64,000 bases of DNA from Brevinema_A sp051647245 (GTDB lineage Bacteria; Spirochaetota; Brevinematia; Brevinematales; Brevinemataceae). This document shows positions 24,750 to 33,402 of the stretch, piece after piece (the first letter of the stretch is position 1; the number at the start of each line of letters is the position of its first letter). The stretch is from NCBI GenBank assembly GCA_051647245.1, contig JBOFDS010000011.1, positions 1-64,000 of the forward strand. Direction: 5' to 3'. The position numbers and the translations under genes are program-made. The notes under the pieces are model-generated. The model saw only the letters and a list, made by a program, of their open reading frames with translations, was not told where the DNA came from and did not search any database.

Positions 24750-26156
24750 ATGAACTACCCAATCAAATTTCTCCTACCTAATCAAAATTTCAAAAATGTA
24801 TCTATTCATTCAGATGATTTCCCTAGTAATCTCGACCTTAATCTTTATTTTGATGAAAGAAATAATTGTTTTTGTAGCACTTTAGAGTTACCTGCGGGAC
24901 AGTACTCTTATCAGTTTAATATAGATGGTGAAATTGTCCATGACCAGTTACGTGCTCCACAAGGTGGATTTGCTCATTTAATCTTGACAAATGAATCCGG
25001 TATTATTTTTGACATCGATAAGATTTTTATCAAAAACAATCATGTGATTTTGTTTCTTGGATTAGATCATGATCTTTGGGATTCAGCTGTCTTGAATCTT
25101 CAAACTCTACAAGGCATTCAAAGTGTTAATGGATTTCATGGTTTTTATGAAGGTGCTTTTGAGTACCAAATTTTCATGTTCCCCATCCCCGCCGATGGTG
25201 TTTTACTTGGATATTTTGAGCTAAGACAAGAAGATACGCTATTTTATCTTGGTGAGAATGGTATTAAAGAAGAAGAGTGGTCGGTCTGCCCTATAGAAAT
25301 TTTTACAAAAGATATGAATGTGATCGCTCACCATAATGATATGGTTGCTCTATATGAACTTAGTAACAGTAAGGCTGTTTTAGAGTTTGAAAAACATTGT
25401 GACTATTTTGAAAAGTTCCCTGTTGATCATCTCGTAGGAGATATAGATCCTAACTCTATTCTTTTTGAAAAACTTCAAGCCTATCCTAAACAAGAACCAC
25501 ATCATGAGTTGTCCTGTTTGTTAAGGGATATTTTTATCGAAAAAGAAGACCTCACGGCAAGCATGGGACTTTTAGGTCGATACGCTTATGAACACCAAAA
25601 AGATCTATCCACAGTCTCTATATCTTTATCAGATGATCAAGTATCTTTCTGGCACGTTTGTCATCGTGAACTGGCTACAGCTATGCGAGGTATTTTATTC
25701 CAATTACTCTGCACTGTAACTCCAAAAATCCTCTTTGGAGAAGAAATTGGTCTTTGTAAAGCAGGCAATGAACGAAGTATGTATTGGACCAAAACAAAAT
25801 GGAATAAAGATCTTTATCATTTTTATGTGAAATTATTAAAATTGCGAAAAAAATACCCTGTCCTAAGACAAGGTAGTTTTCGTTTTGTGTTGCAAGATTG
25901 TGTAGTCTGGGGGATTGAACGATTTATGGAAGGAGAAGAATCCATCTATATCTTCGCAAATCATTCCAAACAAAATATCGTGATCGACCTTACCCAAGTC
26001 ATGAACCACTCTGGCGCTATCATCGAACTATTAACTGAACACCCTCTCAAAAGAAAACGAGTCTGTACGATCTTTGCCGATTCTATTGGGGTCTTCAAAA
26101 TGAACGGAGTCCATATCCCTCTCAAAGAAGACGAAGAACTCATCGAAGAATACTAA
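24750..26156 (+). CDS. GH13 (alpha-amylase superfamily)-derived protein lacking catalytic residues
   Basis: 468 residues. The N-terminal part (about 1-95) looks like a CBM48/E-set domain (LPAGQYSYQFNIDGEIVHD). The C-terminal part matches the end of a GH13 barrel and domain C: TPKILFGEEIGL at 324-335, YHFYVKLLKLRKKYPVLRQG around 355-375, and IYIFANHSKQN. Motif IV is reduced to SDDQ (294-297; normally NHD), and I find no GxRxD nucleophile motif or GE acid/base motif. The barrel is too short for a complete GH13. glgA is also in the window, so a regulatory or binding role in glucan metabolism is possible but unproven. Confidence 0.65.
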   Translation: MNYPIKFLLPNQNFKNVSIHSDDFPSNLDLNLYFDERNNCFCSTLELPAGQYSYQFNIDGEIVHDQLRAPQGGFAHLILTNESGIIFDIDKIFIKNNHVILFLGLDHDLWDSAVLNLQTLQGIQSVNGFHGFYEGAFEYQIFMFPIPADGVLLGYFELRQEDTLFYLGENGIKEEEWSVCPIEIFTKDMNVIAHHNDMVALYELSNSKAVLEFEKHCDYFEKFPVDHLVGDIDPNSILFEKLQAYPKQEPHHELSCLLRDIFIEKEDLTASMGLLGRYAYEHQKDLSTVSISLSDDQVSFWHVCHRELATAMRGILFQLLCTVTPKILFGEEIGLCKAGNERSMYWTKTKWNKDLYHFYVKLLKLRKKYPVLRQGSFRFVLQDCVVWGIERFMEGEESIYIFANHSKQNIVIDLTQVMNHSGAIIELLTEHPLKRKRVCTIFADSIGVFKMNGVHIPLKEDEELIEEY

Positions 26157-27052
26157 ATCTCAGAAAGAGGATGGTATCGATTGACAGTCTCTGCAAGAGC
26201 TTTTTTGTCGATATGGGTGTAGATTTCTGTCGTTGAAATATCCGCATGTCCTAATAATTCTTGTATCATTCGGAGATCTGCCCCATAGCTGAGCATATGT
26301 GTCGCAAAAGCATGCCTCAACATATGAGGATGAAGTGTTGTAATATCAAGATCTTCGGAGTATTTTTTGAGTACTTTCCAAATAAACATACGTGAGACTT
26401 TTTTGCGAAACTTAGACGTAATCACATAATCACAATCCACTCCATTTAGGTACATCAATCTAATTGGGAGATATTTTTCTAATAACAATTCAAGGCTTGT
26501 TCCAATAGGAAGGAGCCTTTCTTTATTGCCCTTTCCGAAGACTCTAATAATTCCTTCCTCAAGATAGATCTGTGAAGTCTTTAATTCACAGAGTTCACTC
26601 ACACGAAGCCCACAAGAATATAAAATTTCAAAAATCAAAAGATCTCTAATCCTTTGAAAATATTGATTTTCATCTTTATAAGAAAGCTCCTCAAATGCTG
26701 TGAATAATTTTTTGAGTTCGTCTTCACTGATGATATGAGGGAGAGATTGCGTTATTTTGGGAGTTTTAAGCTTGTCGACAGGATTGTCTTCACGAAGCTG
26801 CAAACGTATCAAATCTTTATAGAAAGAACGAAAACAAGAGATCTTCCGAGCAAGAGATTTGGTATTAAGTTGTTTTTCTTCTTTAACAGTAATCAAAAAA
26901 TCAAAAATCTCATCATAGCTTGCCTGATCAATATCCTTCCCCAAAAATTCTGATAATTCCTGAAGATCATGCCCATACGCAGTAACAGTGTTGACAGATT
27001 GATTTTTTTCATAACGAAGACGACGAAGATAATTTTGGATGGAAGGGGTCAT
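26153..27052 (-). CDS. xerD: Tyrosine recombinase XerD/XerC
   Basis: Resolves chromosome dimers at dif by site-specific recombination at division. 299 residues: N-terminal SAM-like core-binding domain (about 1-90), then the catalytic domain with Arg150 (SCGLRVSELCEL), Lys174 (GKGNKERLLPIG), His243 and Arg246 (HPHMLRHAFATHML), His269 (LGHADISTTEIYTH) and nucleophile Tyr278. XerC versus XerD cannot be decided here. Overlaps the convergent GH13-like gene by 4 nt. SD AAGGAA. Confidence 0.93.
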   Translation of the reverse strand: MTPSIQNYLRRLRYEKNQSVNTVTAYGHDLQELSEFLGKDIDQASYDEIFDFLITVKEEKQLNTKSLARKISCFRSFYKDLIRLQLREDNPVDKLKTPKITQSLPHIISEDELKKLFTAFEELSYKDENQYFQRIRDLLIFEILYSCGLRVSELCELKTSQIYLEEGIIRVFGKGNKERLLPIGTSLELLLEKYLPIRLMYLNGVDCDYVITSKFRKKVSRMFIWKVLKKYSEDLDITTLHPHMLRHAFATHMLSYGADLRMIQELLGHADISTTEIYTHIDKKALAETVNRYHPLSEI

Positions 27053-27115
27053 GTTGATTCCTTAAAGAGTAACTGATTATTTTTCGGAAAAAAGAAAAAA
27101 AAGCTGAGAATTTTC

Positions 27116-27142
27116 TAAGCAAATTTCAAAAAAATCCGATAT
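27116..27142 (+). promoter_or_regulatory. FliA (sigma-28)-like promoter for flgF
   Basis: TAAG, 15-bp spacer, TCCGATAT. This is the closest match in the window to the sigma-28 -10 consensus. SD AGGGAAGGA lies before the flgF ATG. Confidence 0.75.
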
Positions 27143-27185
27143 TACTAATAAGAGTAGAAATACTTTTTGAAAGGGAAGGAAAAAT

Positions 27186-28025
27186 ATGGTTAAAGGTTTA
27201 TACACAGGCGCAAGTGGCATGATTGCCTTGCAAGAGTCAATGAACTCAATCTCTCAAAATTTATCAAATGTTAATACAGACGGTTACAAACGCGAAACCG
27301 CAATAATGAAATCATTTCCAGAAATGCTCGCACGTCGCGTGCATGACGAAGGGCAGGTCAAATTCCCAATGGGGTCTTATGACAAAGCTCCTATCGCTGG
27401 TAAAATTGGAACGGGTGTTGAATACAACGAATCTTTTATCCGTTTTGAACAAGGGAGTTTGATGCAGACTGGGTCTGAATTTGATTTCGCGATCGAGGGG
27501 AAAGGATTTTTCACTCTCGAAACTCCTCAAGGGATTCGTTATGCGAGAAATGGCTCCTTTACCGTGAATAGCGATGGATTTGTTGTTGACACAAAGGGAA
27601 ATTACTTACTTGGGACAGAAGGTCGTCTTCAAGTTGCAAGAAATAACTTTAAAGTAGATAAAGACGCCAATATCACCATCAATGCTGGTATCGATCACGA
27701 TGAATTCACATCCATGACTCAAAATACTTGGTCAAACGAAATGTCTCTTGGTAAATTAAAAATTGTTGACTTCAAGCATGATAGATATCTTTCTCGTGAA
27801 GGTCATCACATGTACGCAGAAACAAAATTTTCAGGGCCTGCGACAGACCTTGAAAAGCCAAAAGTTGTGCAAGGTTACCTCGAAAAATCTAATGTTCAAG
27901 CCGTCGAAGAAATGGTGAAAATGATCGAGATCCAACGTCTTTATGAAGCCAACCAAAAAGTCATCCAAACAGAAGACGAACTCATCGGAAAAGCCGTCAA
28001 CCAAGTCATGAAAACAAATGGTTAA
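27186..28025 (+). CDS. flgF: Flagellar rod protein FlgF
   Basis: 279 residues. N-terminal VKGLYTGASGMIALQESMNSI and SQNLSNVNTDGYKRE; C-terminal YLEKSNVQAVEEMVKMI with RLYEANQKVIQTEDELIGKAV. These are rod/hook family ends, with the FDFAIEGKGFFTL central motif of FlgF/FlgG. Together with FlgG it makes up the rod. It is assigned to FlgF because the other copy is a better FlgG. Confidence 0.9.
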   Translation: MVKGLYTGASGMIALQESMNSISQNLSNVNTDGYKRETAIMKSFPEMLARRVHDEGQVKFPMGSYDKAPIAGKIGTGVEYNESFIRFEQGSLMQTGSEFDFAIEGKGFFTLETPQGIRYARNGSFTVNSDGFVVDTKGNYLLGTEGRLQVARNNFKVDKDANITINAGIDHDEFTSMTQNTWSNEMSLGKLKIVDFKHDRYLSREGHHMYAETKFSGPATDLEKPKVVQGYLEKSNVQAVEEMVKMIEIQRLYEANQKVIQTEDELIGKAVNQVMKTNG

Positions 28026-28040
28026 TCCTTAAAAATATGA

Positions 28041-28067
28041 AAAAGCTCCGGATTTTGGGGCTTTTTT
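28041..28067 (+). terminator. Terminator after flgF
   Basis: Stem AAAAGCTCC / GGGGCTTTT (one G-U pair), loop GGATTTT, followed by a T run. Confidence 0.85.
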
Positions 28068-28081
28068 CTATGTGCAAATCC

Positions 28082-28110
28082 TTGAAAAAAAAAGAAATCA
28101 TCTTTATAAT
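28082..28110 (+). promoter_or_regulatory. Sigma-70 promoter for the LolC/E-like gene (predicts leaderless mRNA)
   Basis: TTGAAA, 17-bp spacer, TATAAT. The -10 box ends 6 nt before the preferred ATG at 28117. Confidence 0.8.
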
Positions 28111-28116
28111 AAGCCT

Positions 28117-29424
28117 ATGAAACAGAAAAAGAATTTTTATGATATTTTATCGCTCCCTGCTTATCTCGCATTTCAACGTCTATTACCAAAGTCCCGTCGT
28201 TCGGGCACGATGCTCTTACCGAAGTTGGCATTTTTGTCAATTACCCTTGGTGTGGCTGCATCTATTTTGATTTTATCTCTTGCAAATGGTCTCCACAACA
28301 ATTACATCACTCGACTTGCTGGACAAGAGGCACATCTATCCGTGATCTCTATGGGGAGAGGTATTCCTGCTTATGAGGAATTGATTTCGAAGATTAAGGA
28401 GCAACCCTACGTCGTCGACGCTTACCCTTATACGCAAAACGAAGCACTCTTGCAATCTTATCAAGAAACAAAGGGTATAATATTACGTGGTCTTCCTTCA
28501 TCTTTTGTAACAAATACAAACTTCAATCAAATGTTCCGTCTTTATGATGGGGAGTGGAGCTTTGATAAGCGTCGCTCTATCACCATAGGAAAGGGATTTG
28601 CGGATAATTTTAGTCTTTTTGTGGGCGAATCAGTCGATATTTTGACTTATGATGACGTCTTTGGCGCGACGACTTATCGTTTCAAAATTGCTGGAGTTTT
28701 CTCCGCAGATGATGCAATCTTAAATAGTTCTGTAGGTTTTATCAATATTGATGACGCTATCGAAATGTTCGGAGTCAAAGGATATGTCCAAAATATCGGC
28801 ATCCGTGTCAAAGATTATCTTAAAGTCCAACAATATTACAACCCACTCAAAGCATTCATCCCACACAATATCAAAACATGGCAGCTTGACAACCTCAACA
28901 CCCTACTCGCACTCGAAAACGAAAAACGCGTGATTCAAGTCTTGCTTTTGATCTTTTTCTGTGTGGCATTTTTTGGGATTCTTGCGGTTATCACAGCTTT
29001 GGTGGCTGATAAGAGAGATGAAATCGCCCTCCTCAAAGCCCTAGGCATGACCCCAGAAGAAAATTTTAGATCCTTTATTTATACAGGTCTCTTTTTAGGA
29101 TTGTCGGCATCGCTGATAGGTGGGGCAATTGGATTGATTTTGAGTTTGAGTTTTAACAATATCATCAGACTCATTGAGTGTATCGTCAATACGATTTTTA
29201 TCCTACCCGCAAGTATGCTCCTACCAAATCTCCATTGGAGTAAGTTTAGCTTTTTGAACCAATCTGTCTACTATCTCAAAGAATTTCCTATCTTGATTAA
29301 GTTTGGGGATATTGTATTTTCGTCATTCTTAGCTGTCCTTTGTACCTTAATGGCAGCTATTTATCCTGCTCATGTGTCCAAAAATTACCGTCCTGCAGAA
29401 ATTCTCAGAAAAAGATCGGATTAA
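28117..29424 (+). CDS. LolC/LolE-like lipoprotein-releasing ABC permease
   Basis: 435 residues from the preferred ATG; a GTG 45 nt earlier lies at the edge of the flgF terminator and upstream of the promoter, so it is rejected. The layout is one N-terminal membrane helix (about 35-55), a periplasmic MacB-like domain of about 200 residues, then three C-terminal helices with the FtsX-type segment AVITALVADKRDEIALLKALGMTPEE. In the Lol system such permeases extract lipoproteins from the inner membrane for transport outward. It is followed 9 nt on by its ATPase. There is no Shine-Dalgarno. Confidence 0.85.
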   Translation: MKQKKNFYDILSLPAYLAFQRLLPKSRRSGTMLLPKLAFLSITLGVAASILILSLANGLHNNYITRLAGQEAHLSVISMGRGIPAYEELISKIKEQPYVVDAYPYTQNEALLQSYQETKGIILRGLPSSFVTNTNFNQMFRLYDGEWSFDKRRSITIGKGFADNFSLFVGESVDILTYDDVFGATTYRFKIAGVFSADDAILNSSVGFINIDDAIEMFGVKGYVQNIGIRVKDYLKVQQYYNPLKAFIPHNIKTWQLDNLNTLLALENEKRVIQVLLLIFFCVAFFGILAVITALVADKRDEIALLKALGMTPEENFRSFIYTGLFLGLSASLIGGAIGLILSLSFNNIIRLIECIVNTIFILPASMLLPNLHWSKFSFLNQSVYYLKEFPILIKFGDIVFSSFLAVLCTLMAAIYPAHVSKNYRPAEILRKRSD

Positions 29425-29433
29425 GGAAACATC

Positions 29434-30099
29434 ATGTTAGAAGCAAAAAATCTTTCAAAAATATACCTCCACCCTATCGAGCCCGTCCGTGTCTTTAACA
29501 ATCTGTCTTTAAAAGTAGAAAAAGGTCAATCTCTCGCTATCGTCGGAGAAAGTGGACGAGGAAAAACAACCTTATTGTATAGTTTGTCAGGATTGGATAG
29601 ATTAGACGGTGGTGAGATCTGGATCAACAGCGAACGTATTGATCATCTCTCTGAGACAAAGCTGTCTCGTTTTCGTTCTGCTCATTTTGGTTTTGTTTTT
29701 CAGCACCATTTTTTATTAAATGATCTCACAGCCTTGGAAAATGCATTACTTCCACTTCGTATCACCAATTCTATCACTCAAGAAAAAATCGATTATGTGG
29801 AGCATCTTTTTGAGCGATTAAACCTTGCACATCGTTTGCACCATCAACCTGAAGAAATGTCAGGTGGCGAATGTCAACGTGCGTCTGTGATCAGAGCTTT
29901 GGCGAATAAACCTCTTGTCATTTTTGCAGATGAACCGACAGGAAGTCTGGATTCAAACAACGCTCACTTGCTGGAAGAGTTACTTTTTGAGCTGATTAAA
30001 GAATATCAAACAACACTCATTATTTCCACACACAATGAGAGATTGGCAAAATATTGTGATCGTATGGAGACCATCGATCGCTTAGAACAAGCTTTATAG
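29434..30099 (+). CDS. lolD: LolD-like ABC transporter ATPase
   Basis: 221 residues. Walker A GESGRGKTTLLYSL near 38-51, Q-loop region FGFVFQHHFLLNDLTALEN, signature MSGGECQRASVIRAL, Walker B LVIFADEPTGSLD and H-switch ISTHNE. This is the MacB/LolD/FtsE class. It powers the permease encoded immediately upstream, likely for lipoprotein release; the many lipobox proteins in this window fit that need. Confidence 0.9.
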   Translation: MLEAKNLSKIYLHPIEPVRVFNNLSLKVEKGQSLAIVGESGRGKTTLLYSLSGLDRLDGGEIWINSERIDHLSETKLSRFRSAHFGFVFQHHFLLNDLTALENALLPLRITNSITQEKIDYVEHLFERLNLAHRLHHQPEEMSGGECQRASVIRALANKPLVIFADEPTGSLDSNNAHLLEELLFELIKEYQTTLIISTHNERLAKYCDRMETIDRLEQAL

Positions 30100-30106
30100 G
30101 TACCTC

Positions 30107-30949
30107 ATGAGAGAAGAATTTGTTTCAACATCAAAGATAAATTTATTTTTGAATTTTATTGGCAAAGATCCTGTCGATAACTATCATTTTTTGGAAAGTA
30201 TTTTTTGGGAAATCCCTTGGGGTGATGATTTTGTTGTGGAATCAGCAGATCACGATGAGGTGATTTTTCTCAATGCAGAAATTGAATCAGAAAATACCGT
30301 GAGCAAAGCCCTCCAACTTTTCAAACAAAAATATCACATTACAGATTGTTTTAAAATTACTATCACCAAAAACACTCCCATGGGTGCTGGTATTGGTGCA
30401 GGATCTGGCGACGCTGGGGCTTTATTAAAATTTCTCAGCAAAAAATACGAGATCAATACTTTAGATTGTTTGGACATTGCTGCGAAAGTTGGAAGCGATG
30501 TACCATTTTTTCTATATGGCGGAGCTGCCTTGGTAGAAGGAAAAGGCGAGAAGATCACTCCCTTAGAATCACGGATATCAGAGAATGTGCACGGATTGAT
30601 CGTCTTCCCGAATATTCACTCATCCACTCCAAAAGCCTTCAAAGCTATCAAAGAAAAAGTTGGAAAAGAACAACATCACGATAAATTAAATTTTTTTAAA
30701 AAAAATATTGTCTGGGATATTGACAATTTGAAAAAAATGATTTATAATATTTTCAACGATGAGTTGTACAACATTGATCCATCCCTAAAGGATGTGAGCG
30801 AGATGCTAGCAACAAGATGTTCCCCCTTATGTATGTTTATGACAGGTAGTGGATCAAGTTTCGTGTTATTATTTAATAATGAGTGTGATCTACGGAAAGC
30901 TGAGTTAAGCTTGAACCAAGTAAAGAGTTATTCAACGCATTTTATGTGA
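30107..30949 (+). CDS. ispE: 4-diphosphocytidyl-2-C-methyl-D-erythritol kinase
   Basis: GHMP kinase of the MEP pathway. 280 residues. N-terminal STSKINLFLNFIGKDPVDNYH, ATP-binding PMGAGIGAGSGDAGALL (the GHMP glycine-rich loop), VGSDVPFFLYGGAALVEGKGE, and C-terminal MFMTGSGSSFVLLF. It starts 7 nt after lolD and its Shine-Dalgarno is weak, so it is probably co-transcribed with the Lol-like pair. Confidence 0.93.
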   Translation: MREEFVSTSKINLFLNFIGKDPVDNYHFLESIFWEIPWGDDFVVESADHDEVIFLNAEIESENTVSKALQLFKQKYHITDCFKITITKNTPMGAGIGAGSGDAGALLKFLSKKYEINTLDCLDIAAKVGSDVPFFLYGGAALVEGKGEKITPLESRISENVHGLIVFPNIHSSTPKAFKAIKEKVGKEQHHDKLNFFKKNIVWDIDNLKKMIYNIFNDELYNIDPSLKDVSEMLATRCSPLCMFMTGSGSSFVLLFNNECDLRKAELSLNQVKSYSTHFM

Positions 30950-30980
30950 TACCCATCTTTTGATGTGGAAGGAGCTTATC

Positions 30981-31235
30981 ATGGAAATTACAGATATCCG
31001 TATTAAAAAAGTCGAAGGTGAAGCTAACAAATTACAAGCTTATGCTTCCGTAACTTTTGATGATAGTTTTGTGATTCACAACATCAAAATTATTGATGGT
31101 CGTGAAGGTTTGTTCATTGCAATGCCATCCCGCAAAACAAGAAGTGGAGAGCTTAAAGATGTAGCTCATCCAATCAATTCAGAATTTCGTGATCGTATGC
31201 AGAATGCTATTCTTGAAGCATACCACGCTGAATAA
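30981..31235 (+). CDS. spoVG: SpoVG family regulatory protein
   Basis: 84 residues beginning MEITDIRIKK, with YASVTFDDSFVIHNIKIIDG, MPSRKTRSGELKDVAHPIN and SEFRDRMQNAILEAY. SpoVG is a small nucleic-acid-binding regulator conserved in spirochaetes and Firmicutes. An upstream in-frame ATG would add 7 residues, but AAGGAG lies 7 nt before the chosen ATG. Confidence 0.95.
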   Translation: MEITDIRIKKVEGEANKLQAYASVTFDDSFVIHNIKIIDGREGLFIAMPSRKTRSGELKDVAHPINSEFRDRMQNAILEAYHAE

Positions 31236-31262
31236 TTATCTATTAAAGTAATAAGTTACTTT

Positions 31263-31334
31263 TGGGGTGTCGCCAAGTGGTAAGGCATCGGTTTTTGGTA
31301 TCGACATTCGGTGGTTCGATCCCATCCACCCCAG
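31263..31334 (+). tRNA. tRNA-Gln (anticodon TTG)
   Basis: Cloverleaf: acceptor TGGGGTG/CACCCCA, anticodon stem TCGGT/ATCGA with loop TTTTGGT giving TTG, T arm GGTGG-TTCGATC-CCATC, discriminator G. CCA is not encoded. Confidence 0.95.
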
Positions 31335-31345
31335 AGAATAATAGG

Positions 31346-31378
31346 AAAAAGAGTTCGAAATATTTCGAGCTCTTTTTT
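31346..31378 (+). terminator. Terminator after tRNA-Gln
   Basis: Stem AAAAAGAG(T/C)TCGAAA around TATT with T6 after it (AAAAAGAG / CTCTTTTT outer stem). Confidence 0.88.
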
Positions 31379-31386
31379 ATTTACTC

Positions 31387-31415
31387 TTGAAAATTCAACT
31401 CAAATATGATAAAAT
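31387..31415 (+). promoter_or_regulatory. Sigma-70 promoter for prs
   Basis: TTGAAA, 17-bp spacer, TAAAAT, about 34 nt upstream of the ATG, which has SD AAAGGAG. Confidence 0.7.
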
Positions 31416-31449
31416 ATAAATCATATTTCGGATTTTAAAGGAGCGTCCT

Positions 31450-32430
31450 ATGCCTGATAAGCGTAATGGAATCAAGATTATTTCTGGTAGAAGTAATCTC
31501 AATTTAGCAAAAAATATCGCTTCTTATATGGGTATTTCCTTAACGGATGTCTTTATCACAGAGTTTGCTGATGAGGAACTATTTGTTCGTATTGAAGAAG
31601 ATGTACGCGGAAAACATGTGTTTGTGATCCAACCTACATCTAATCCAGGCTATAAAAATATTTTTGAGTTGTTGGTTATGGTTGATGCTTTGAAAAGAGC
31701 TTCCGCTGGAAATATCACTGCAGTTCTCCCTTATTATGGCTACGCTCGTCAAGAACGTAAATCCGAGTCACGTGTGCCTATTACGGCTAAGCTTGTTGCT
31801 AACTTACTTGTTGGAGCTGGTGTGACACGTGTGATCACAATGGACTTGCATGCAGCTGCGATCCAAGGGTTTTTTGATATTCCTGTTGATCATCTTTACG
31901 CATCATCCATCTTTGATGATTACACAAAGAACACTCTAAAAGCAAATGAAGAATGGACTGTTGTTTCACCAGATGTTGGTGGTCTTGAAAGAGCTCGTTA
32001 CTTGGCAAAAAGCTTTGGTGCTGAAATTGCGGTGTTTGATAAACGTCGTGAAAAGAAAAATCAAGCAGAGATCCTTAATTTAATTGGGGAAGTGGCTGGT
32101 AAAAAAACTATCTTATTAGATGATATGATCGATACTGCGGGTACTATTTGTCAAGCAGCTGATCGTTTGAAAACACTTGGTGCGAAAGAAGTTCATATCA
32201 TGGCAACGCATGGAATTTTCTCTAAAAATGCAACAGAGCGTCTCAGAGATTGTTCTGCGGATTCTGTTATTGTAACAGACACTATTGAAATTTCTGAAGA
32301 GAAAAAAACAATCATTGGTGATAAATTAACAGTACTAAGTGTTGCTGAATTATTTGGAGAATGTATCGAACGCGTCTATTCAAATAAATCCATCAGTAAT
32401 CTTTTTCAACAAATGATCAAAAAAGTATAA
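31450..32430 (+). CDS. prs: Ribose-phosphate pyrophosphokinase
   Basis: Makes PRPP for nucleotide, NAD and tRNA-linked pathways. 326 residues. Motifs: EFADEELFVRIEEDVRGK, VIQPT, YYGYARQERK (catalytic loop region), ITMDLHAAAIQGFFDIPVDH, VSPDVGGLERARYLAK, and the PRPP-binding TILLDDMIDTAGTI. All class I Prs hallmarks are present at normal length. Confidence 0.97.
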   Translation: MPDKRNGIKIISGRSNLNLAKNIASYMGISLTDVFITEFADEELFVRIEEDVRGKHVFVIQPTSNPGYKNIFELLVMVDALKRASAGNITAVLPYYGYARQERKSESRVPITAKLVANLLVGAGVTRVITMDLHAAAIQGFFDIPVDHLYASSIFDDYTKNTLKANEEWTVVSPDVGGLERARYLAKSFGAEIAVFDKRREKKNQAEILNLIGEVAGKKTILLDDMIDTAGTICQAADRLKTLGAKEVHIMATHGIFSKNATERLRDCSADSVIVTDTIEISEEKKTIIGDKLTVLSVAELFGECIERVYSNKSISNLFQQMIKKV

Positions 32431-32440
32431 TTTTATATAA

Positions 32441-32467
32441 AAAGACTCCTATATTAGGAGTCTTTTT
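32441..32467. terminator. Bidirectional terminator after prs
   Basis: Stem AAAGACTCCT / AGGAGTCTTT, loop ATATT, followed by T6. It ends exactly at the stop codon of the convergent TyrA-like gene. Confidence 0.92.
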
Positions 32468-33312
32468 TAGATTCTATTTTTGAATTGTTTTGCTACTTTG
32501 ATGTAGGCTTCTATTGCTTCTACATTTTCATTATCGATCATATCTTGTACGACATCAATCTCCCGCTTCATAAAAGAAAGCATCCGAATCATATTTTCTC
32601 TATTGTGTACCATATTTTGCGAGACTTCTTTAGGGTCCGGAACAACAGGAGAAACAAAATTCCGTAAATGTTTATTATAAAAACCAAAAAATAAAGTGTC
32701 CGCCCAACTATCTTTTTGAAGGATATGGGAGAATATCGTTGCAATCATATTTGGAGTTTGGATGGTAGTTGCAAAAATCTCGTCGTAAAATTCAGCAGAT
32801 GTAGGTATGATCTTTGCATCAAAAATCGCCCAAAAACTCTTCATGCTATTCAGAGTATCTTGACTATTATCACAAATTATCGCAATAATCTTATCCTTGA
32901 AAATATTCTTTCGCACGCCCAAAGGAAATTCATCAAGAAAAACATAAGCACTCACATAAGAAACACCACTAGGAAGAAGGTCAAGAGTACGATCAAAATA
33001 TTCCACTTTCACATGCTGAAAATCCATCACACAAGTCCCAGGCGTTAAACAACACTCAATCTCCGAGAGCTGAGCCAAGGCCTCATCACCATTATGACCT
33101 AAAATCACATAATCTGCATCTTCATATATCAAGGCTTTTTGATCAGGTAAAAGATCAAGATAGCCTTCGCTGCGAGCTTGTTGATAAGCATCACCCGCCG
33201 CATCTGGAGAATAAATCTCACATTCAGGAAATTGCATACGAATCCCTTCGGCTATCGACGCGGTGATATTATTCCAACCCACTATAACAACTTTACTCAA
33301 TACTTCTGACAT
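32467..33312 (-). CDS. Prephenate dehydrogenase (TyrA)-like protein, degenerate nucleotide-binding loop
   Basis: 281 residues. An N-terminal Rossmann-like half (KVVIVGWNNITASIAEGI, then YSPDAAGDAYQQARSEGYLD, YEDADYVILG and LTPGTCVMDFQHVK) and a helical C-terminal half give the TyrA layout. The usual GxGxxG is replaced by GWNNIT, and the TyrA G.GLIGGS motif and catalytic His are not clear. It may be an oxidoreductase-like protein of other function. The ATG at 33312 with GGAG 8 nt before it is preferred over the preceding TTG. Confidence 0.5.
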   Translation of the reverse strand: MSEVLSKVVIVGWNNITASIAEGIRMQFPECEIYSPDAAGDAYQQARSEGYLDLLPDQKALIYEDADYVILGHNGDEALAQLSEIECCLTPGTCVMDFQHVKVEYFDRTLDLLPSGVSYVSAYVFLDEFPLGVRKNIFKDKIIAIICDNSQDTLNSMKSFWAIFDAKIIPTSAEFYDEIFATTIQTPNMIATIFSHILQKDSWADTLFFGFYNKHLRNFVSPVVPDPKEVSQNMVHNRENMIRMLSFMKREIDVVQDMIDNENVEAIEAYIKVAKQFKNRI

Positions 33313-33354
33313 CAATGTGACTCCATACGATCATTTTGATTTAACTCTAAGTTC

Positions 33355-33383
33355 ATTATATTAAATCGTACAAAAAAAATCAA
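33355..33383 (-). promoter_or_regulatory. Sigma-70 promoter for the TyrA-like gene
   Basis: Minus-strand TTGATT, 17-bp spacer, TATAAT; diverges from the promoter of the 605-aa gene. Confidence 0.75.
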
Positions 33384-33402
33384 GCCTCTTGCCTGCGTTA
33401 TT

